From the NCBI RefSeq assembly GCF_021864465.1, contig NZ_JAKKUV010000011.1:1-64000 (forward strand): a DNA stretch of 64,000 bases. The letters are read 5' to 3'. Below, piece after piece: positions 58,303-64,000 of this stretch. The notes under the pieces were generated by a model. The model was given only the letters and a program-made list of their open reading frames with translations, was not told the DNA's origin and searched no databases. Source of the DNA: Hyphobacterium sp. SN044 (GTDB taxonomy: Bacteria; Pseudomonadota; Alphaproteobacteria; Caulobacterales; Maricaulaceae). Both the position numbers and the translations under genes were made by a program. Position 1 is the first letter of the stretch, and the number at the start of each line of letters is the position of its first letter.

Positions 58303-58566
58303 TCACCCCGAAATCCCCAGCATCACGTCAAGCGCGCCCTTGCGCTCGAGCGCGAACATGTCATCGCAGCCGCCGATATGTTCGTTGCCGATGAAGATTT
58401 GCGGATAGGTCGAGGCCCCGTTGGCGCGCTGGATCATTTCCTTGCGCTTGGCCGCGTCCATGCCGGCGTCGATCTGTTCGAAGTCGACGCCCTTATCCTT
58501 CAGAAGGCGCACCGCGCGGGCGCAGTAGCCGCAGAATTCGCGCGTGTAGATCGTCACCTTGGCCAT
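58303..58566 (-). CDS. grxC: glutaredoxin 3 (GrxC)
   Basis: GrxC reduces protein and glutathione disulfides using glutathione. The 87-residue protein has the CGYC active site (C12/C15, VTIYTREFCGYCARAVRL), cis-Pro in ASTYPQIFIGNEHIGG and the GG motif. ATG 58566 matches the family. It is downstream of comF on the same strand with 35 bases between. Confidence 0.95.
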   Translation of the reverse strand: MAKVTIYTREFCGYCARAVRLLKDKGVDFEQIDAGMDAAKRKEMIQRANGASTYPQIFIGNEHIGGCDDMFALERKGALDVMLGISG

Positions 58567-58601
58567 CGACTCAATTCCCGTTTCGCGTGTTGAAGCCGCC
58601 T

Positions 58602-59327
58602 TTATGTAAGCGGGTTTACCGGTCTGACAACGCGGGCGAGCGTCAGAACGTTCACCCGAACCGCTCCGGCCCGCTCAAGCGTTCGCGCCGCGGCCTCGAC
58701 CGTCGCGCCGGTGGTGAAGACGTCGTCCACCAGCACAAGCGTTTTTCCGGCGATGCGGGGCTTTGCCCGTTCGGGCACACGAAACACGCCCGCGACATTG
58801 CGCCGCCGCCCGCTGGCGGACTTGCCGGCCTGGCTCGGCGTCGCCTTCACCCGGTGCAGGGCGTGCGGCTCGAAGCGCAGGCCGGTGCGTCTGGCGATCG
58901 CCAGCGAGAGCAGGGCGGACTGGTTGAACCGCCGCATCGCCAGACGGCGGCGATGCAGCGGAACGGGAATGATGGCGTCCGCGCCGTCCAGCATTTCCCG
59001 CCCCGACAGCGCCATCCAGGCAGCGAATTGCGCGACGCTTTCGACCCTTCCGCCATGCTTGAACTCCAGCACCAGCTGGCGGCTGGCATCGTCATAGACG
59101 AAGGCGGCGCGCGCTTTCGCGTATTTCGGAGGACGGGCGATGCAGGCCGGGCATTCTGCGCCGTCGCCGATCGCATAGGGAAAGGGCAGGCCACAGCGCG
59201 CGCACCAGGGCGCGTCGAGGAAGTGGATCGCCGACCAGTCGTCCGCGTCGAGCCGGCCGGGCGCATCGACGCGCATGCCGCTGGCGGCGGAATGGGGCGG
59301 CCAGACGAGGTCGGCCGCGACGCGCAC
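58602..59327 (-). CDS. ComF-family phosphoribosyltransferase-like protein
   Basis: ComF proteins are linked to DNA uptake in transformable bacteria, but their reaction is unknown. The 241-residue protein has a zinc-binding Cys cluster (WCARCGLPF, then ECPACIARPPK) and the PRPP loop LVDDVFTTGATVEA. GTG 59327, with GGGAAGGGA upstream, gives the family-like start VRVAADLVWPPHS; a TTG at 59375 would overlap the divergent methyltransferase gene. Confidence 0.88.
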   Translation of the reverse strand: MRVAADLVWPPHSAASGMRVDAPGRLDADDWSAIHFLDAPWCARCGLPFPYAIGDGAECPACIARPPKYAKARAAFVYDDASRQLVLEFKHGGRVESVAQFAAWMALSGREMLDGADAIIPVPLHRRRLAMRRFNQSALLSLAIARRTGLRFEPHALHRVKATPSQAGKSASGRRRNVAGVFRVPERAKPRIAGKTLVLVDDVFTTGATVEAAARTLERAGAVRVNVLTLARVVRPVNPLT

Positions 59328-59365
59328 GGCTTCCCTTCCCCACCGGAGCGGGCCATATCGGGCCC

Positions 59366-60289
59366 ATGAGTTCAAATGCCCCTCCCCGCCTGTTCGACCG
59401 GGCACTGGTCCGCCAGCATCGCTCGCGGTCCGCCTGCAGTCTGGCAGAGCACGACTTCCTGTTGAAGCGCGCAATCGAGGATATCGGCGACCGGCTGGTC
59501 ACGATCACCCGCGATTTCGGCCGCGCGCTGATGCTGGGCGGGGGCGGAAATGGCGTGGCGCTAATGAAGGAATTGGTTCCCGAGGCTCACGCCAAGGCGG
59601 GCATCTGGATCGAGAGCGACCTGTCCCCGGACCGGGCGCTAAAAGCCGATGGGATCGCGCTGGCACTCGACGAGGAGGCGCTGCCCTTCGCCGACGAGAG
59701 TTTCGAACTGATCGTCTCGCCCCTGGCGCTGCACTGGACGAATGACCTGCCGGGCGCGCTCATTCAGATCAACCGGGCGCTGACGCCCGACGGCTTCTTC
59801 ACCGCTGCGTTGATCGGCGGGGCGAGCCTCAATGAATTGCGCCAATCGCTGATGGCGGCGGAGAGCGAACTGACCGGCGGCGTGTCGGCGCGGGTCTCGC
59901 CCTTCGCCGATGCGCAGGATTTGTCCGGCCTTCTGCAACGCGCGGGCTTTGCCCTGCCGGTCAGCGATGTCGACCGCGTCACGGTCCGTTACGGCAATGC
60001 CTTCGTGCTGATGAAGGATTTGCGCGGCATGGGCGAGACGAGCGCGCTGGCCTCGCGCCCGCGCAAACCGGCAACGCGCAGCCTGTTCGTGAAAGCCGCG
60101 CAGATCTATGCCGAGCGTTTCGCCGATCCGGACGGGCGGATCCGCGCCAGTTTCGAGATCATCCATGCCGGGGGCTGGGCCCCGCATCCCGGACAACCGC
60201 GACCCAAGCGGCCGGGTTCGGCGACGGTGCGCCTGGCCGATGCGCTCGGGGTCAAGGAACAGTCGGCGGGTGAGAAGGCGGGGCGGTAG
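59366..60289 (+). CDS. SAM-dependent methyltransferase (NDUFAF5/BioC-like)
   Basis: The 307-residue protein starts PPRLFDRALVRQHRSRSA, then has a SAM domain with FADESFELIVSPLALHWTND and LIQINRALTPDGFFTAAL. The pattern is that of NDUFAF5 homologues, which act in assembly of NADH dehydrogenase by hydroxylating or methylating an Arg, and also that of BioC. The usual glycine loop is altered to LMLGGGGNGVALM. The alphaproteobacterial origin of the mitochondrial factor makes the NDUFAF5 role plausible. ATG 59366. Confidence 0.85.
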   Translation: MSSNAPPRLFDRALVRQHRSRSACSLAEHDFLLKRAIEDIGDRLVTITRDFGRALMLGGGGNGVALMKELVPEAHAKAGIWIESDLSPDRALKADGIALALDEEALPFADESFELIVSPLALHWTNDLPGALIQINRALTPDGFFTAALIGGASLNELRQSLMAAESELTGGVSARVSPFADAQDLSGLLQRAGFALPVSDVDRVTVRYGNAFVLMKDLRGMGETSALASRPRKPATRSLFVKAAQIYAERFADPDGRIRASFEIIHAGGWAPHPGQPRPKRPGSATVRLADALGVKEQSAGEKAGR

Positions 60290-60324
60290 ACTCCCGTCAC
60301 CCCCGCGCTTTGTTTCGCGGCGCA

Positions 60325-60465
60325 TCTCCCTTCTCCCCTTTTGAAGTGGAGAAGGTGCCCGAAAGGGCGGATGAGGGGTTCTGCTCCGTAAGCGCGGTTT
60401 GCGGCTGTCCCCCTCACCCGGCGCTTCGCACCACCCTCTCCCCCAAATGGGGGCGAGGGGAAGGC
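60325..60465. repeat. palindromic intergenic repeat, family A
   Basis: CCTTCTCCCCTTTTGAAGTG and CCACCCTCTCCCCCAAATGG-type units flank CCCGAAAGGGCGGATGAGGGG. Copies of the same layout are at 361-470 and 58165-58290. It lies between a plus-strand gene and a minus-strand frame. Confidence 0.8.
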
Positions 60466-60471
60466 GTGCGC

Positions 60472-60639
60472 CTAGAGCGGCACGGCGGCGTCCGTCAAGG
60501 CCTGCATCACGAAGGGGCCAATCGTCATCAGCGCGGCAACGCCGGCGATGGCGACCAGAACCGCGATGATCGAGTACTCGATGCTCGTCCCGCCCCAGGT
60601 TTCCGCCGCGAAGCGCGAGAAGAAGCGCGCTAGAGCCGA
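60472..60639 (-). CDS. Flp-type pilin-like peptide, start codon unclear
   Basis: The 55-residue end of a minus-strand frame reads FAAETWGGTSIEYSIIAVLV and then a hydrophobic IAGVAALMTIG, the pattern of Flp/Fap type IVb pilins with prepilin cut G|GTSIEY and Glu at +5. No ATG, GTG or TTG is present in frame between the mature part and the body of mutT, whose stop (60630) lies within it. The gene might use a rare start or translation coupled to mutT, or it may be eroded. No tad/cpa genes are in the window. Coordinates mark the part that fits a pilin. Confidence 0.5.
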   Translation of the reverse strand, partial: SALARFFSRFAAETWGGTSIEYSIIAVLVAIAGVAALMTIGPFVMQALTDAAVPL

Positions 60640-61040
60640 TCTCGGATTTCCGCCGCCAGCGGCCGGTCGGCCGGGGCCAGGTCGAAATCCATCAGCTTCG
60701 CGGGCCGTACCCAGGCAATCTCCTGGCCCTCGGTCGGTTGAGGAAAGCCGTCCCATTGCCGGCACAGGAAAAGCGGCATGACGATGTGGAACGCCTCGTA
60801 GGGGTGCGACACGAAGGCAAAGGGATGCAGGCATCGCTCGCATGGTTCTACCCCCAATTCCTCGCGCAGTTCGCGCGTCACGGCCTGTTCCGGCGTCTCA
60901 CCGGGCTCGATCTTTCCGCCCGGGAATTCCCAATAGCCCGCCATCGGCTTGCCTTCCGGGCGGCGGGCGATCAGCACGCGGCCATCGGCGTCGAGCAAGG
61001 CACAGGCGGCCACGAAGAGGACCGGGCGCTGATCCGGCAT
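60630..61040 (-). CDS. mutT: MutT/Nudix 8-oxo-dGTP diphosphatase
   Basis: MutT removes oxidised dGTP from the nucleotide pool. The 136-residue protein has the Nudix box GGKIEPGETPEQAVTRELRE followed by ELGVE, preceded by YWEFPGG. Length is normal. The alternative role, as a Nudix on other substrates, cannot be excluded. In many alphaproteobacteria argJ lies between this gene and the parvulin gene; here only 50 bases separate them. Confidence 0.9.
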   Translation of the reverse strand: MPDQRPVLFVAACALLDADGRVLIARRPEGKPMAGYWEFPGGKIEPGETPEQAVTRELREELGVEPCERCLHPFAFVSHPYEAFHIVMPLFLCRQWDGFPQPTEGQEIAWVRPAKLMDFDLAPADRPLAAEIRDRL

Positions 61041-61090
61041 AATGACCGATCTCCCTTAATTCCGGGTTCGCGAGGATGGTTAAGCGGGTC

Positions 61091-62059
61091 TTACCCGCCG
61101 TCCTGAGGGGTGGCTTCCGGCGCGTCATCACCCGTGTCCTCGGGCGCCTCGGCGGGCGGAACGGGGTCTCCGTCTGCACGCAGCAGCCCCGGTTCGACCG
61201 GTTCGCGGCGGCGGATGTCGGCTTCTTCCTCGAGCCTCGTGATCAAATTCTCGATCTCCTGGAAGGTCAGGAAACGCACGATGCCCGGGCGCATCTGGTC
61301 GAGCGTGCGGCCTTCGGCGGTCCGCAGGTTTTCGACCTTCAGAAGGTGCCAGCCCGACGTGCTTTCGAACGGTTCGGAGACCTGTCCGGCCGGCGTGTTG
61401 AACGCGATCTCGGCGAAGATGGGCAGCACGCCCTGGCGCGTGAAGTAGCCGAGATCGCCGCCTTCCAGACGCGTTGCCGTATCGAGGCTGTAGCGGACCG
61501 CCATCTCGGCGAAGTCGGCCCCGGCCTCGATCAGGCGGCGGATTTCCTCGGCTTCTTCCTGCGTTGCGACCAGGATATGCCGCGCGCGCACCTCGGTCGC
61601 GGGGCGGGACAATTCGCTCTGCTCCTCGAAGACGCGCTGGACGCGCTCGTCGGTGACCGCCTCGGCGATCGTAGATTCCAGGAGGACATTGCCGAGGATG
61701 CGCTCTTCGGCCATGGCGATGCGGCGGCGCGCCTGCGGGGTTTCGCGCAGGCCGAGGCGGCGGGCCTCCAGCGCCAGGAGGCGCTGGTCGATCAGTTCGT
61801 CGAGCACGCGCTGATATGACGGATCTCTCGTCGGCAGCGTACCGCCCTGCGGGATCACGCCCTGCGCCGCGGCTTCACGCAGCACGTCTGAATGGCGGAT
61901 CACGGTTCCGTTCACCTCGGCGGCGATGACCTCCTCGCCCTCGGCGAGGACGGTGTCGCCGGGCAGCGGGATATCGCCATCCTCCTGCGGAACGTCCGGT
62001 CCGCAGGAAACCAGCAGCAGAACTGCGAAAACCGGGATGAGGGACAAATATCTGATCAT
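61091..62059 (-). CDS. parvulin-type peptidyl-prolyl isomerase lipoprotein
   Basis: The 322-residue protein has a lipoprotein signal ([19 protein letters not shown], lipobox L-V-S-C), a SurA-like N-terminal helical chaperone domain (45-160) and a parvulin domain (about 160-255, [50 protein letters not shown]). It folds proteins passing through the periplasm. The Pro/Asp-rich tail is disordered. It is divergent from secA, a usual alphaproteobacterial layout. ATG 62059. Confidence 0.92.
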   Translation of the reverse strand: MIRYLSLIPVFAVLLLVSCGPDVPQEDGDIPLPGDTVLAEGEEVIAAEVNGTVIRHSDVLREAAAQGVIPQGGTLPTRDPSYQRVLDELIDQRLLALEARRLGLRETPQARRRIAMAEERILGNVLLESTIAEAVTDERVQRVFEEQSELSRPATEVRARHILVATQEEAEEIRRLIEAGADFAEMAVRYSLDTATRLEGGDLGYFTRQGVLPIFAEIAFNTPAGQVSEPFESTSGWHLLKVENLRTAEGRTLDQMRPGIVRFLTFQEIENLITRLEEEADIRRREPVEPGLLRADGDPVPPAEAPEDTGDDAPEATPQDGG

Positions 62060-62227
62060 GAAAGACTTCCCGGAGCCGTCCTGCCGTTTGGCCGCAGCCC
62101 CCGTTCATTGACACCCAAACCCGCCAATCTTAAGTCAGCCGGGCATTATTTCGTGGCGATACGGCGTCCGCCGTATCCGGGCCGCCGCCATGGGGCGCGG
62201 TTCTATCAGTTGGTTTCAGGGTCTTCC

Positions 62228-64000
<1,773 letters not shown>

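Overview
The window is about 64 kb of GC-rich DNA from an alphaproteobacterium, most likely a marine stalked or dimorphic member of the Caulobacterales/Maricaulales (Hyphomonadaceae- or Maricaulaceae-like). The strongest reason is that ctrA, chpT, sciP and flbD lie together, with TTAA-N7-TTAA-like CtrA boxes and a cluster of GANTC (CcrM methylation) sites upstream of ctrA. The placement rests on gene content and motif recognition alone. No rRNA, tRNA, CRISPR array, insertion sequence or prophage was seen.

Layout. 1-2386: a 5'-truncated CPBP protease remnant, mnmA, a small membrane protein and repeats. 2387-19570: a large flagellar block with flgK-flgL on the minus strand and, divergently, fliK-flgD-flgE, sciP, then fliF-fliG-fliH-fliN-flbD-flhA-flhF-flhG. 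19582-24640: small membrane/exported proteins and an iron-responsive-looking pair, a DUF6607 lipoprotein divergent from a heme-type TonB-dependent receptor. 24819-29588: fliI-fliJ, a KamA-type radical SAM enzyme, a zinc-ribbon protein and ctrA. 29644-31268: a hipBA toxin-antitoxin module with three evenly spaced operators. 31273-34936: cheR, a CheY-like regulator, chpT and, divergently, an M23 peptidase behind a CtrA box. 35408-46783: clpB, a DUF4167 protein, prfA-MOSC-prmC, a Sel1-repeat protein, a MAPEG protein, a LOG-family enzyme, a threonine aldolase and an aspartic-protease/PDZ protein. 47052-62059: mixed housekeeping genes (ispG, a RodZ-like protein, ptsP, lysC, ubiG, grxC, comF, mutT, a parvulin lipoprotein and others). 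62228-64000: the start of secA, cut by the window edge.

How the genes fit together. ChpT passes phosphate from the CckA hybrid kinase to CtrA; CtrA switches on early flagellar and cell-cycle genes; SciP represses CtrA-dependent transcription; FlbD is the sigma54 activator for late hook genes. The window therefore encodes a phosphorelay, its master regulator, an inhibitor of that regulator, and much of the flagellar machinery they control. Candidate CtrA boxes precede sciP, fliF and the M23 peptidase, and a good sigma54 promoter precedes fliK.

Intergenic DNA carries several families of palindromic repeats, including one with an 18-G homopolymer and one with a duplicated module of about 115 bp. 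The least ordinary features are the nine-unit Thr-Gly-Gly repeat in FliK, seven GANTC sites in 167 bp before ctrA, the 50-bp operator spacing in hipBA, an AT-rich islet encoding a small membrane protein, and a Flp-pilin-like frame with no recognisable start codon overlapping mutT.
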